NCBI RefSeq assembly: GCF_006715395.1
Contig: NZ_VFNC01000002.1
Coordinates: forward strand, 2,604,001-2,668,000
Source: Streptomyces sp. SLBN-31
GTDB lineage: Bacteria; Actinomycetota; Actinomycetes; Streptomycetales; Streptomycetaceae
Direction: 5' to 3'
Length of the DNA stretch: 64,000 nt
Positions 17,510 to 26,555 of this stretch are shown piece by piece; within the stretch, counting starts at the first letter, position 1, and each line of letters begins with the position of its first letter. The position numbers were made by a program, and so were the translations under genes. The notes beneath the pieces are model-generated. The model did no database searches. It saw nothing but the letters and a program-made list of their open reading frames with translations, and was not told where the DNA came from.

Positions 17510-19246
17510 ATGGGAGATGCCCGAATTGCCTCGCGGCGGGCAGCCGCTTTCGCCGTCTGGTACCTGCGGGCCGTCGCGTTCGTCAATTTCCTCAGTGCCG
17601 TATGGGTCTCCCTGGGGCAGGACGTGCGGCGGCACAACCAGGAGAACTTCTTCACGCCCTACCTGCTGACCGCCGGCTTCGCCTCCGGTGTCTTCACGGC
17701 GTTCCTCGCCATCACCATGCGGCGCCGCAAGCGCGCCGCGTGGATCCTCAACCTGGCGCTGGCCGGGCCGTTCCTGGCGCTGTTCTCGTTCGCCCTGACC
17801 TTCGCGGAGATCCGCCAGTACGCCCAGAACTGGATCTCCCTGGCCCTCACCGCCGCCTTCGTGGCCGCGCTGCTGGTGGGGCGCGGGGAGTTCTACGCCA
17901 AGGGCGACCGGTCGAACCCGAGGCTCGCCGTCGCCGTGGCCGTGGGCGGCACCCTGGTCGCCTCGCTGCTCGCCGGGCTGCTGGTGACGGTCACCAACCA
18001 GGCACCGGACGCGGCGCGTTCGACGTTCCTGGAGCGCTGGCACTACGGCACGTTCCGGCTGATCTCCGTCGCCGTGGACGAGTCCCGCTTCCCCGGCGTC
18101 GACGTCCCGAACTGGGTGAACGTCGCCATCAACGTGCTCAGCACGGTCCTCGTCCTCGCCGTGCTCTACGCCGCCTTCCGCTCCCGGCGCGCCGTCGACC
18201 CGCTCACCGAGGACGACGAGAAGCGGCTGCGGGAACTGCTCGACCGGCACGGCGAGCGGGACTCGCTCGGGTACTTCGCGCTGCGCCGGGAGAAGAGCGT
18301 GGTCTGGTCGCCGAGCGGGAAGGCGGCCGTGGCCTACCGGGTGGTGGGCGGCGTCTCACTGGCCTCCGGGGACCCGATCGGCGATCCCGAGGCGTGGCCC
18401 GGCGCCATCGAGCCCTGGCTCGCCGAGGCCCGCGCGCACGGGTGGATCCCGGCGGTGATGGGCGCGAGCGAGGAGGCCGGGTGCGTGTACGCGCGGCACG
18501 GGCTGGACGCGCTGGAGCTCGGGGACGAGGCCCTGGTCGAGGTCGCCGACTTCACCCTGGAGGGGCGGGCCATGCGGACGGTGCGGCAGGCCTACAACCG
18601 GGTGAAGCGGGCCGGGTACAGCGTCCGCGTCCGGCGGCACGAGGAGATTCCCGCCGACGAGATGACGTACCTGCTCAAGCGGGCCGACGACTGGCGTGAC
18701 GGGGCGACCGAGCGCGGTTTCAGCATGGCGCTGGGGCGGCTCGGGGACCCCGAGGACGGGCGCTGCGTGATGCTCGAGTGCACCGACGGCGACGGGGAGC
18801 TGCGGGCCCTGCTCTCCTTCGTGCCGTGGGGGCCGCACGGGCTCTCCCTGGACCTGATGCGGCGCGACCGGGACTCCGACAACGGGCTGATGGAGTTCAT
18901 GGTGCTCGAACTCCTGCGCCGCGCCGGGGAGATCGGGGTTACCCAGGTCTCGCTGAACTTCGCGATGTTCCGCTCGGTCTTCGAACGCGGCGCGCGCCTG
19001 GGCGCCGGGCCGGTGCTGCGGCTGTGGCGGTCGCTGCTCAGCTTCTTCTCTCGCTGGTGGCAGATCGAGTCGCTGTACCGCGCCAACGCCAAGTACCGGC
19101 CGATCTGGGAGCCGCGCTTCCTGCTCTTCGAGAAGAGCGCCGACCTGCTCCGCATCGGTGTCGCGTCGGCACGGGCCGAGGGCTTCCTGGAGGCGCCGGG
19201 GCTGCCGAAGTGGATGCATCGCAAACATCTGGAAACACATAGATAA
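17510..19246 (+). CDS. MprF/LysX-type membrane protein with DUF2156 aminoacyl-transfer domain
   Basis: The product is 578 aa. Residues 1-225 contain about six membrane helices (WYLRAVAFVNFLSAVW, LLTAGFASGVFTAFLAI, NLALAGPFLALFSFAL, WISLALTAAFVAALL, and others). The soluble C-terminal 330 residues form a GNAT-like DUF2156 domain (GYFALRREKSVVWSPSGKAAVAYRVVGG, GASEEAGCVYARHGLDALELGDEA, RRAGEIGVTQVSLNFAMF, SLYRANAKYRPIWEPRFLLF). Relatives transfer aminoacyl groups from tRNA to phosphatidylglycerol; specificity cannot be read here. It starts at ATG 17510 and is followed closely by a second membrane-protein gene. Confidence 0.88.
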   Translation: MGDARIASRRAAAFAVWYLRAVAFVNFLSAVWVSLGQDVRRHNQENFFTPYLLTAGFASGVFTAFLAITMRRRKRAAWILNLALAGPFLALFSFALTFAEIRQYAQNWISLALTAAFVAALLVGRGEFYAKGDRSNPRLAVAVAVGGTLVASLLAGLLVTVTNQAPDAARSTFLERWHYGTFRLISVAVDESRFPGVDVPNWVNVAINVLSTVLVLAVLYAAFRSRRAVDPLTEDDEKRLRELLDRHGERDSLGYFALRREKSVVWSPSGKAAVAYRVVGGVSLASGDPIGDPEAWPGAIEPWLAEARAHGWIPAVMGASEEAGCVYARHGLDALELGDEALVEVADFTLEGRAMRTVRQAYNRVKRAGYSVRVRRHEEIPADEMTYLLKRADDWRDGATERGFSMALGRLGDPEDGRCVMLECTDGDGELRALLSFVPWGPHGLSLDLMRRDRDSDNGLMEFMVLELLRRAGEIGVTQVSLNFAMFRSVFERGARLGAGPVLRLWRSLLSFFSRWWQIESLYRANAKYRPIWEPRFLLFEKSADLLRIGVASARAEGFLEAPGLPKWMHRKHLETHR

Positions 19247-19264
19247 GCACCGGTAACCGCACAG

Positions 19265-20029
19265 ATGAGGACCATCCGGATGAACAGGCTCGCCCGCTGG
19301 GCCCGTGCCGAATGGGGGCTCCTGTACGTCACGGTGCGCGACGCGCTGGTCGGGCGGCGCCTGCGGGCGATCCCGATGACCCTCGGGGCGGTGGCGCTGA
19401 CGGCGGTCGTGCAGGTCGTGCAGAACCAGTCCTGGGGCTATGGGCCGGTGCAGTACCTCGGGGGCGTGCGGGCCGAGGATCCGCTCCTGCCCGCGCTGCT
19501 GCGCACTCCGCTGTCGCTGTTCGTGCCGGCGCTGGATCTGCCCGTGTGGGGCGCCCTGATCCAGATCCTCTTCGTGTTCGGCATCGCGGAGATCTGCCTC
19601 GGCCGTCCGCTCACCCTCGTCATCGCCTACGTCGCGACCCTCACCGGGACGCTGTACGCGCGCGCGGGCACCGGGCTGGGCTTCGACAGTCCGCTCGGGC
19701 TGCCCGCCTCGGACGCCGGCGTCGTGGACACCGGCCCGTCGGCGGCCGTGGTGGGCCTCGCCGTGTTCCTCGGCTGGCGCTACGGCGCCCGCCGCACGGC
19801 CGGTGCGGTGGCCGCGGCGATGGCGGTGGAGGTGATGCTCAAGGGCAACCTCGCGGGCAAGGAGCACCTCGCGGCGATCGCGGCGGTGGCCGCGCTGATC
19901 GCCGTCTCGCGCCTACGACGGTCCCGTCGCCGTCGCCCGAGCCCACTGGCGGTTCCGGGTGGTTGCTCCTCCGCCCCCGACCCGCACCGTTCGGCGCCGG
20001 TCCCGGTGACCGCTCGCGCCAGGCGCTGA
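19265..20029 (+). CDS. Polytopic membrane protein of unknown function
   Basis: A 254-aa protein starting 18 bp after the MprF-like gene, so likely in the same operon. It has about five to six hydrophobic stretches (PMTLGAVALTAVVQVV, LPVWGALIQILFVFGIAEICLG, TLVIAYVATLTGTLY, AAVVGLAVFLGWRYG, LAAIAAVAALIAVS) and a basic, disordered C-terminus. The pattern AEICLGRP next to a helix pair recalls rhomboid-like or phospholipid-associated membrane proteins, but no catalytic residues were found and I leave it unassigned. Confidence 0.75.
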   Translation: MRTIRMNRLARWARAEWGLLYVTVRDALVGRRLRAIPMTLGAVALTAVVQVVQNQSWGYGPVQYLGGVRAEDPLLPALLRTPLSLFVPALDLPVWGALIQILFVFGIAEICLGRPLTLVIAYVATLTGTLYARAGTGLGFDSPLGLPASDAGVVDTGPSAAVVGLAVFLGWRYGARRTAGAVAAAMAVEVMLKGNLAGKEHLAAIAAVAALIAVSRLRRSRRRRPSPLAVPGGCSSAPDPHRSAPVPVTARARR

Positions 20030-20041
20030 CGCGTCCCGGCC

Positions 20042-20797
20042 TCAGTGCGGCGGCAGCGCCTGGGGGTCGGGTTTTCCGCCGATCAGGTCCTGGAACCTGC
20101 GGCGGGGGCCCGCCCAGCGGCGGTCGTGGCGGTAGGCGCGCAGGGTGGCTCTGGCCCGGGCCTTGGGGCGACGCCGGTAGAAGCGGCGAGCCCAGGGGGA
20201 ACCGGGGCGGGCCAGGCGGACGAGGCCGATCAGGCCGACGAGCGGCACGATCACGCTGAAGATCGCCATGCGGGCCTTGCCCTTGCTCAGGACGGCGAGC
20301 GCGAACAGGAAGTTGACGGCGACCGTCGAGATGACGCCGCCGCGGTCGTGCAGTTCCTGCCGGCTCATGTCGTTGACCCCGAACGGCGAGAAGCCGGCGA
20401 GGACCAGTCCGACCAGGGCCGCCGTGAGGGCCACGATCTCGACGCTCTTGCGGCCCTCCTCGGTCCAGTAGACGTCGTCGAGGTGCAGGATCAGCGCGAA
20501 CTCGTCGAGGACCAGCCCGGCGCCGACGCCGAACAGCACCGCGCAGACGGCCGTGCCGAACCCGTGCCGGTCGCTGGCGACCGCGCCGAAGCCGCCGACG
20601 ATGGTGAGCACGACCCCGGGGACGACGTGGTGGATGTGCACCCCGCCCGCCTTGACGTTGCCGAAAGGGCCCTTGCCCGCCCGGATGAGGCGGGTGATGA
20701 CGCGGGTGACGAGGAACGTCAGCACGAAAGCCGTGAGCGCGAGAAGCAGCGGCAGTTTGCCCGGCTCGATGATGTTGCGCTGCAACCAATGTCCCAT
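20042..20797 (-). CDS. Conserved integral membrane protein with HIHH motif
   Basis: A 251-aa protein, convergent with the previous gene with 12 bp between stops. It has about seven membrane helices, with polar motifs inside: GGVHIHHVVPGVVLTIVGG, LDEFALILHLDDVYWTEEGRKSVE, NDMSRQELHDRGG. Clustered His, Asp and Glu could bind metal, but this is inference. A basic C-terminus (RRFYRRRPKARAR) faces the cytoplasm. Homologues are common in Streptomyces as conserved membrane proteins with no assigned function. Confidence 0.78.
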   Translation of the reverse strand: MGHWLQRNIIEPGKLPLLLALTAFVLTFLVTRVITRLIRAGKGPFGNVKAGGVHIHHVVPGVVLTIVGGFGAVASDRHGFGTAVCAVLFGVGAGLVLDEFALILHLDDVYWTEEGRKSVEIVALTAALVGLVLAGFSPFGVNDMSRQELHDRGGVISTVAVNFLFALAVLSKGKARMAIFSVIVPLVGLIGLVRLARPGSPWARRFYRRRPKARARATLRAYRHDRRWAGPRRRFQDLIGGKPDPQALPPH

Positions 20798-20857
20798 ATG
20801 TGCACTTTATTCGCAGGTGCCTCGGCCGCCCTCCCGACCGCCGGGTAACCTGCGCCG

Positions 20858-21640
20858 GTGCCCAAGACCCCACCCCTCGACGGCCTCCGCTTCGCCTTCG
20901 GCACCCTCACCGTGCTCCCGGTGAAGGTGACCCGCTGGGACCGCGAGGCGGCCCGCGCCGGCATGCTGTGCGCCCCGGTGGCCGGCCTGGTCGTCGGCGG
21001 CTGCGCGGCCCTGGCCGGCCTCCTGCTGCTGGTGCTCGGCGCGGGGGCGCTGCTCGCCGCCGTCGCCTCCGCCGCCGTACCCGCCGTACTGACCCGGGGG
21101 CTGCACCTCGACGGGCTCGCGGACACCGCGGACGGCCTCGGCAGCGGCAAGCCGGCGGAGGACGCGCTGCGCATCATGAAGCAGTCCGACATCGGGCCCT
21201 TCGGGGTCATCACCCTCGTCTTCGTGCTGCTCGCCCAAGTGGCCGCGCTGGCCCAGGCCTACGGCGGTTCGTGGGGGCGGGGCGCGCTGGCCGCCGTCGT
21301 CTCGGCGGCCGCGGCCCGGCTGGCGCTCACCCTGGCGGCGCGGACCGGGGTGCCGGCCGCGCGCCCGGAGGGGCTGGGCGCGGCGGTCGCGGGCGTGGTG
21401 CCGGTGCGGGGCGCGGCGGCGGTGGCGGCGGCCGTGACCGTGGCGGCGGCCGCGGGGGCGCTGCTCGGGTCGTACGACGCGGTGCGCGCGGCGGCCGCGG
21501 TGCTCGCCGCGCTCGCCGTCGCCGAAGTCCTCCTGCGGCACTGCACGCGCCGCTTCGGCGGTGTGACCGGCGATGTGTTCGGAGGGCTGGCCGAGACGGC
21601 GGCGACGGTGTCGCTGCTGGTGCTGTCGCTGGGGCAGTAG
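20858..21640 (+). CDS. cobS: Adenosylcobinamide-GDP ribazoletransferase (cobalamin synthase)
   Basis: A 260-aa, strongly hydrophobic membrane enzyme starting at GTG 20858 (VPKTPPLDGLRFAFGTLTVLPV). CobS joins adenosylcobinamide-GDP to alpha-ribazole, the last step of B12 nucleotide-loop assembly. Family landmarks are FGTLTVLPV, the DGLADTADGLGSGKPAEDALRIMKQSDIG loop with its conserved acidic residues, and at least five helices. It completes the set with cobU and cobT, though unrelated membrane genes lie between them. Confidence 0.95.
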   Translation: MPKTPPLDGLRFAFGTLTVLPVKVTRWDREAARAGMLCAPVAGLVVGGCAALAGLLLLVLGAGALLAAVASAAVPAVLTRGLHLDGLADTADGLGSGKPAEDALRIMKQSDIGPFGVITLVFVLLAQVAALAQAYGGSWGRGALAAVVSAAAARLALTLAARTGVPAARPEGLGAAVAGVVPVRGAAAVAAAVTVAAAAGALLGSYDAVRAAAAVLAALAVAEVLLRHCTRRFGGVTGDVFGGLAETAATVSLLVLSLGQ

Positions 21641-21686
21641 TCTCTTCCGCCGTACACGGACAAGAGATCGTGATCGGGGGGCGTTC

Positions 21687-22292
21687 GTGCCGAAGCTTCG
21701 TCGTGCCGTGGCCTGGTTCATCGACTTTTCGCTGGTGCTGGCGCTGGCGACCGGGCTGGCGGTCCTCACCTTCCACCGTTTGACCGCGCTCGTCACCGAC
21801 GTGCCCGATCTGGCCACCCACGGCGGCCTCGACCTGCTGACCTCGCGCGGCGACGTCATCGGCGCCTCGGAGCACCTCGGTCTGTCGCTGTGGAACCAGG
21901 CGGTCCTCGACGTGGAGGAGGCCTTCGGGGCGCTGATCCTGGCGACCTTCCTCTACCAGTGGGGCTGTCTCGCACTGGCCGGCCGGACCGTCGGCAAGGG
22001 ACTGCTCGGGCTGCGGATCGCCCCGGTCGCCGCGCGGCACGCCGCGGTCCGCGCCGCCGTCACCACGGCCGCGGACATCGCGATCTACGCCGTGGCCTGC
22101 GTGCTGCTGGTCGAGGGGTACTTCGTGGCCTCGGTAATGGTGTGGGCGCTCGCGGTCATCGTGTTCCTCCTCAACGCCCTTCCCGTGCTCGCCCCCACGC
22201 GGCGCTCCATCGCCGACCGCGTCGCCGGCACGACGGTGACCGGGCTGGGGATCAGCACGCCCGCCGCCACACCCCCAGTTCGTACTTCTTGA
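21687..22292 (+). CDS. RDD family membrane protein
   Basis: A 201-aa protein starting at GTG 21687 with a G-rich ribosome site just before it. Features are VPKLRRAVAWFIDFSLVLALATGLAVLTF (RDD signature R..A...D), LYQWGCLALAGRTVGKGLLGLRI and a C-terminal PTRRSIADRVAGTTV. There are about four helices. RDD proteins are of mostly unknown transport or membrane-associated function. Its last 41 bp overlap the 3' end of the converging GH114 gene. It starts 46 bp after cobS on the same strand. Confidence 0.85.
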   Translation: MPKLRRAVAWFIDFSLVLALATGLAVLTFHRLTALVTDVPDLATHGGLDLLTSRGDVIGASEHLGLSLWNQAVLDVEEAFGALILATFLYQWGCLALAGRTVGKGLLGLRIAPVAARHAAVRAAVTTAADIAIYAVACVLLVEGYFVASVMVWALAVIVFLLNALPVLAPTRRSIADRVAGTTVTGLGISTPAATPPVRTS

Positions 22293-23031
22293 GCATCGAG
22301 CTCAGTCGCAGGCGGCGGGACTGCGCGCAGAACCGGCTGGTCGGCAGTTCGTACTCCACGTGGAAGACGGCCTTGTCCGCCTCGACGAAGGGCTTGAGGG
22401 CCGCGCACTCGCCGTACTGGGCGCACTGTTCGTTGACCGCGAAGTCGAAGTCCTTCACCAGCCGCGGGATCTGGTCGAGGTCGTTCTTCAACCCGACGGC
22501 CATGCCCCGGTCGTGGGCCAGCCTCGCGAGCAGCCGGTTGTAGCGGAGCTGGTCGGCGGCGGTGAGGCGGAAGCCGGTGGTGTTGCGGTAGCCGTCCATG
22601 TTGTCCGGCTCCACCGCGTCGAAGCCCTTGTCGCGGCACATGTCGAGACGGGCCGCAATGAGCGGCTCCAGGACCTTCGTGCGGCGGATGTCGAGCCAGC
22701 GCTCGCCCTTCCAGCCGTTGCCCCTGCCGATCACCGAGCGGGGGAACTTCTTCGCGTCGGGCCGCCAGTCCTCCCAGGCGCCGGTGGACAGGTAGCAGAT
22801 GACCTTGCGGCCCTTGCGGTGCAGGGCGGCGACCGTGGCCGCGGACTGGTCGAAGCCGTCGATGTCGTAGACCGGGGCGTCGACGGAGGTGTCGATCCGG
22901 CCGCTGAGCTGCCACTGCCAGGCCACCCCGGGGTGCGGCCGCCAACGCGGGGCGGACGCCACGGAGTCGGAGTCGGTGGTGCAGCCCGCCAGCAGCAGGA
23001 GCAGGGCGAGCAGCAGGGTCGGTCGTCTCAA
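22252..23031 (-). CDS. GH114-type (endo-alpha-1,4-polygalactosaminidase-like) lipoprotein
   Basis: TTG at 23031 is selected because GGAG lies eight bases upstream and a lipoprotein signal follows at once: LRRPTLLLALLLLLAGC with the lipobox Cys at residue 17. The mature 240 residues form a TIM-barrel of the TM1410/GH114 family: WQWQLSGRID, VYDIDGFDQS, KVICYLSTGAWEDWRPD, FDAVEPDNMDGYRN (catalytic acid region), GMAVGLKNDLDQ, FAVNEQCAQYGEC. Such enzymes cut galactosaminogalactan-like polysaccharides; the native substrate here is unknown. It is exported and lipid-anchored. The 3' end overlaps the RDD gene by 41 bp. Confidence 0.88.
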   Translation of the reverse strand: MRRPTLLLALLLLLAGCTTDSDSVASAPRWRPHPGVAWQWQLSGRIDTSVDAPVYDIDGFDQSAATVAALHRKGRKVICYLSTGAWEDWRPDAKKFPRSVIGRGNGWKGERWLDIRRTKVLEPLIAARLDMCRDKGFDAVEPDNMDGYRNTTGFRLTAADQLRYNRLLARLAHDRGMAVGLKNDLDQIPRLVKDFDFAVNEQCAQYGECAALKPFVEADKAVFHVEYELPTSRFCAQSRRLRLSSMLKKYELGVWRRAC

Positions 23032-23324
23032 CGGACTGGCTCCAGGGTGGGGGACGGCGTCCCCCAAGGATGAACACCCCAGGAATGACGCGGGCGATGG
23101 GGTGCCAGGACCGGGAAATGACCACGGCGCGGCCCACAGGTGAATGCGCCCGGGCATGAGCGAACGCGCGCCACGCGCGTAGGCTCGTCCGCAGTGTTCG
23201 ACGCACCGGGGAAGGCCCCGCGGAAACCGCACCCTGCCGCCGCATCTAGGGTCGGCTGTCGGGCCCGGTCGACCCACACGTATCGGCCACTGGAACTTCA
23301 CATCGGAAGCGAGATTTCACCACC

Positions 23325-24863
23325 GTGACTGCTCTCACTCTCAGCACCGCCGCGGCGCCCGGCCTGCGGGCCGACGCGATCGTCGTCGGTGTCGCCAAGG
23401 GCGCCGCCTCCAGGTCCGGGGACCTCGTCGTCGCACCCGGCGCCGAGGCCGTGGACAAGGCCTACGACGGCAGGCTCGCCGGCGTCCTGGAAACCCTCGG
23501 TGCCTCCGGCGCCGAGGGCGAGGTGACGAAGCTGCCCGCACCGTCCGGCTTCAAGGCCCCGCTGGTCGTGGCGGTCGGCCTGGGCGCCGAGCCCGAGAAG
23601 GACGCCGGCTACGACGGGGAGGCCCTGCGCAAGGCCGCCGGCGCCGCCGCCCGTGCGCTGGCCGGCACCAAGAAGGCCGCCTTCGCGCTGCCGGTCGGCG
23701 ACGCATCCGACCTCGGCGCGATCGGCGAGGGCGTACTGCTGGGCGCGTACTCCTTCGACTCCTACAAGGAGAACGGCAAGCCCGCCAAGGACAAGAACGG
23801 CAAGGCGCCGCTCGCCGAGGCCACACTGCTCGGCGGCAAGCCGCGGGACGCCGCGCACAAGGCGGCGCTCGCCCGTGCCGTCGCCGTCTCCGAGGAGCTC
23901 AACCGCGCCCGTGACCTGATCAACACCCCGCCCAACGACCTCAACCCCGAGTCGTTCGCCGCGATCGCGCAGGCGGCGGCCAAGGAGCACGGCATCAAGG
24001 TGCAGGTGCTCGACGTGAAGGCGCTGGAGAAGGGCGGCTACGGCGGCATCCTCGGCGTCGGCGTCGGCTCCGCCGCGGGGCCGCGGCTGGTGAAGCTGTC
24101 GTACACCTCCTCCAAGGCGAAGAAGCACCTGGCGCTCGTCGGCAAGGGCATCACCTACGACTCGGGCGGCATCTCGCTGAAGCCGGCCGGTCACAACGAG
24201 ACCATGAAGTGCGACATGAGCGGTGCGGCTGCGGTCTTCGCGGCCGTGGTCGCGGCCGCGCGTCTGGGCCTCGAGGTGAACGTCACCGGCTGGCTGGCGC
24301 TGGCCGAGAACATGCCTTCGGGTTCCGCCACCCGCCCCGGTGACGTGCTGCGCATGTTCAGCGGCAAGACGGTGGAGGTCCTCAACACCGACGCCGAGGG
24401 CCGCCTGGTCCTCGCCGACGCGCTGTGGGCGGCCTCGCAGGAGAAGCCGGACGCCATCGTGGACGTCGCGACCCTCACCGGCGCGATGGTGCTGGCGCTG
24501 GGCAGCCGGACCTTCGGGATCATGGCGAACGACGACGCCTTCCGCACGGCGGTGCACGAGGCCGCCGAGGAGGTCGGCGAGCCGGCGTGGCCGATGCCGC
24601 TGCCCGAGCACCTGCGCAAGGGCATGGACTCCCCCACCGCCGACATCGCCAACATGGGCGAGCGGATGGGCGGCGGCCTGGTCGCCGGTCTGTTCCTGCG
24701 CGAGTTCGTGGGCGAGGGCATCACCTGGGCCCACCTGGACATCGCGGGCCCGGCCTTCAACGAGGGCGGCCCGTTCGGGTACACGCCGAAGGGCGGTACG
24801 GGTACGGCGGTTCGCACGCTGGTCCGGCTCGCGGAGCTGACGGCCTCCGGCGACCTGGGCTGA
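23325..24863 (+). CDS. pepA: Leucyl aminopeptidase (M17)
   Basis: A 512-aa product starting at GTG 23325. The N-terminal macro-like domain is followed by the M17 catalytic domain: GKGITYDSGGISLKPAGHNETMKCDMSGAA with metal-binding Lys/Asp, and the signature NTDAEGRLVLADAL. The usual PepA end NEGGPFGYTPKGGTGTAVRTL is present. It is a cytosolic two-metal exopeptidase removing N-terminal residues in peptide turnover. The length fits the family. A terminator hairpin follows. Confidence 0.96.
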   Translation: MTALTLSTAAAPGLRADAIVVGVAKGAASRSGDLVVAPGAEAVDKAYDGRLAGVLETLGASGAEGEVTKLPAPSGFKAPLVVAVGLGAEPEKDAGYDGEALRKAAGAAARALAGTKKAAFALPVGDASDLGAIGEGVLLGAYSFDSYKENGKPAKDKNGKAPLAEATLLGGKPRDAAHKAALARAVAVSEELNRARDLINTPPNDLNPESFAAIAQAAAKEHGIKVQVLDVKALEKGGYGGILGVGVGSAAGPRLVKLSYTSSKAKKHLALVGKGITYDSGGISLKPAGHNETMKCDMSGAAAVFAAVVAAARLGLEVNVTGWLALAENMPSGSATRPGDVLRMFSGKTVEVLNTDAEGRLVLADALWAASQEKPDAIVDVATLTGAMVLALGSRTFGIMANDDAFRTAVHEAAEEVGEPAWPMPLPEHLRKGMDSPTADIANMGERMGGGLVAGLFLREFVGEGITWAHLDIAGPAFNEGGPFGYTPKGGTGTAVRTLVRLAELTASGDLG

Positions 24864-24877
24864 TGTCGCGGTGAGGG

Positions 24878-24916
24878 AAGGGGGCTCCGCGCGCGGGTAG
24901 GGCGGAGCCCCCTTTT
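24878..24916 (+). terminator. Terminator after pepA
   Basis: Arms AAGGGGGCTCCG and CGGAGCCCCCTT are separated by a 14-base loop and followed by a short T-run (TTTT), 14 bp after the pepA stop. Confidence 0.85.
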
Positions 24917-25107
24917 CCACGGTTGCTCAAACGAACGTGGGACGTCTCACACACCGGCCCGGCGTCTCGTTCACCTCCGACAAGTGCGAAGATGGGCCAC
25001 GGCAGGACAGGGCCCCCACCACAGGGCCGAAGAAAGAGCGGCCGGACACCAGCCGCCGCCCGGTCAGGGTTGACCGGCGTACGGCGCACATGCATGGAGG
25101 ACGTGAC

Positions 25108-26496
25108 GTGGCGAACGACGCCAGCACCGTTTTCGACCTAGTGATCCTCGGCGGTGGTAGTGGCGGTTACGCCGCGGCCCTGCGCGGGGCGCAGCTGGGC
25201 CTGGACGTCGCCCTGATCGAGAAGGACAAGGTCGGCGGTACCTGCCTGCACCGGGGTTGCATCCCCACCAAGGCCCTGCTGCACGCGGGCGAGATCGCCG
25301 ACCAGGCCCGCGAGAGCGAGCAGTTCGGCGTCAAGGCCACCTTCGAGGGCATCGACGTCCCCGCCGTCCACAAGTACAAGGACGGTGTCGTCGCCGGCCT
25401 GTACAAGGGCCTGCAGGGACTCATCGCCTCCCGGAAGGTGACGTACATCGAGGGCGAGGGCCGCCTGTCCTCCCCCACCTCCGTCGACGTCAACGGCCGG
25501 CGCGTCCAGGGCCGCCACGTCCTGCTGGCGACCGGCTCCGTGCCGAAGTCGCTGCCGGGTCTGGAGATCGACGGCAACCGGATCATCTCCTCCGACCACG
25601 CCCTCGTCCTGGACCGCGTGCCGAAGTCCGCGATCATCCTGGGCGGCGGTGTCATCGGCGTCGAGTTCGCCTCCGCGTGGAAGTCCTTCGGGGCTGACGT
25701 CACCGTCATCGAGGGCCTCAAGCACCTCGTCCCGGTCGAGGACGAGAACTCTTCGAAGCTTCTTGAGCGCGCGTTCCGCAAGCGCGGCATCAAGTTCAAC
25801 CTCGGCACCTTCTTCCAGAAGGCCGAGTACACCCAGGACGGCGTCAAGGTCACCCTCGCCGACGGCAAGGAGTTCGAGGCCGAGTACCTGCTCGTCGCCG
25901 TCGGCCGCGGCCCGGTCTCGCAGGGCCTCGGCTACGAGGAGCAGGGCGTCGCGATGGACCGCGGCTACGTCCTGGTCGACGAGTACATGCGCACCAACGT
26001 CCCGACGATCTCCGCCGTCGGTGACCTCGTCCCGACGCTCCAGCTCGCGCACGTGGGCTTCGCCGAGGGCATCCTGGTGGCGGAGCGTCTGGCCGGTCTG
26101 AAGACCGTCCCGATCGACTACGACGGTGTCCCTCGCGTCACCTACTGCCACCCGGAGGTCGCCTCCGTGGGCATCACCGAGGCCAAGGCCAAGGAGATCT
26201 ACGGTGCGGACAAGGTCGTCGCTCTGAAGTACAACCTGGCGGGCAACGGCAAGAGCAAGATCCTGAACACCGCGGGCGAGATCAAGCTCGTCCAGGTCAA
26301 GGACGGTGCCGTGGTCGGCGTCCACATGGTCGGCGACCGCATGGGCGAGCAGGTCGGCGAGGCCCAGCTGATCTACAACTGGGAGGCGCTGCCGGCCGAG
26401 GTCGCGCAGCTCATCCACGCCCACCCGACGCAGAACGAGGCGATGGGCGAGGCCCACCTGGCCCTGGCCGGCAAGCCCCTGCACTCGCACGACTGA
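25108..26496 (+). CDS. lpd: Dihydrolipoamide dehydrogenase (E3)
   Basis: A 462-aa flavoprotein starting at GTG 25108 with GGAGG seven bases upstream; a longer open frame reaches back to 24937 but lacks such a site. The FAD motif is LVILGGGSGGYAAALRG, the redox disulfide Cys46/Cys51 lies in GGTCLHRGCIPTKALL, the NAD motif is IILGGGVIGVEFASAW, and the C-terminal HAHPTQNEAMGEA holds the catalytic His-Glu pair. It reoxidises dihydrolipoamide of 2-oxoacid dehydrogenase complexes. The E2 gene starts 59 bp downstream, so the two probably form an operon. Confidence 0.97.
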   Translation: MANDASTVFDLVILGGGSGGYAAALRGAQLGLDVALIEKDKVGGTCLHRGCIPTKALLHAGEIADQARESEQFGVKATFEGIDVPAVHKYKDGVVAGLYKGLQGLIASRKVTYIEGEGRLSSPTSVDVNGRRVQGRHVLLATGSVPKSLPGLEIDGNRIISSDHALVLDRVPKSAIILGGGVIGVEFASAWKSFGADVTVIEGLKHLVPVEDENSSKLLERAFRKRGIKFNLGTFFQKAEYTQDGVKVTLADGKEFEAEYLLVAVGRGPVSQGLGYEEQGVAMDRGYVLVDEYMRTNVPTISAVGDLVPTLQLAHVGFAEGILVAERLAGLKTVPIDYDGVPRVTYCHPEVASVGITEAKAKEIYGADKVVALKYNLAGNGKSKILNTAGEIKLVQVKDGAVVGVHMVGDRMGEQVGEAQLIYNWEALPAEVAQLIHAHPTQNEAMGEAHLALAGKPLHSHD

Positions 26497-26555
26497 CCCT
26501 CGGTCGACGAAGCGACGACTCAGACTTCCGCAATTCGTAAGGAGCAACCGAAACC

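Noticed and set aside
14824..17655. 943-aa minus-strand open frame
   Set aside because: It spans cobU and cobT, whose motifs prove the plus strand. The minus-strand product has no recognisable motif and is mainly Arg/Pro/His.
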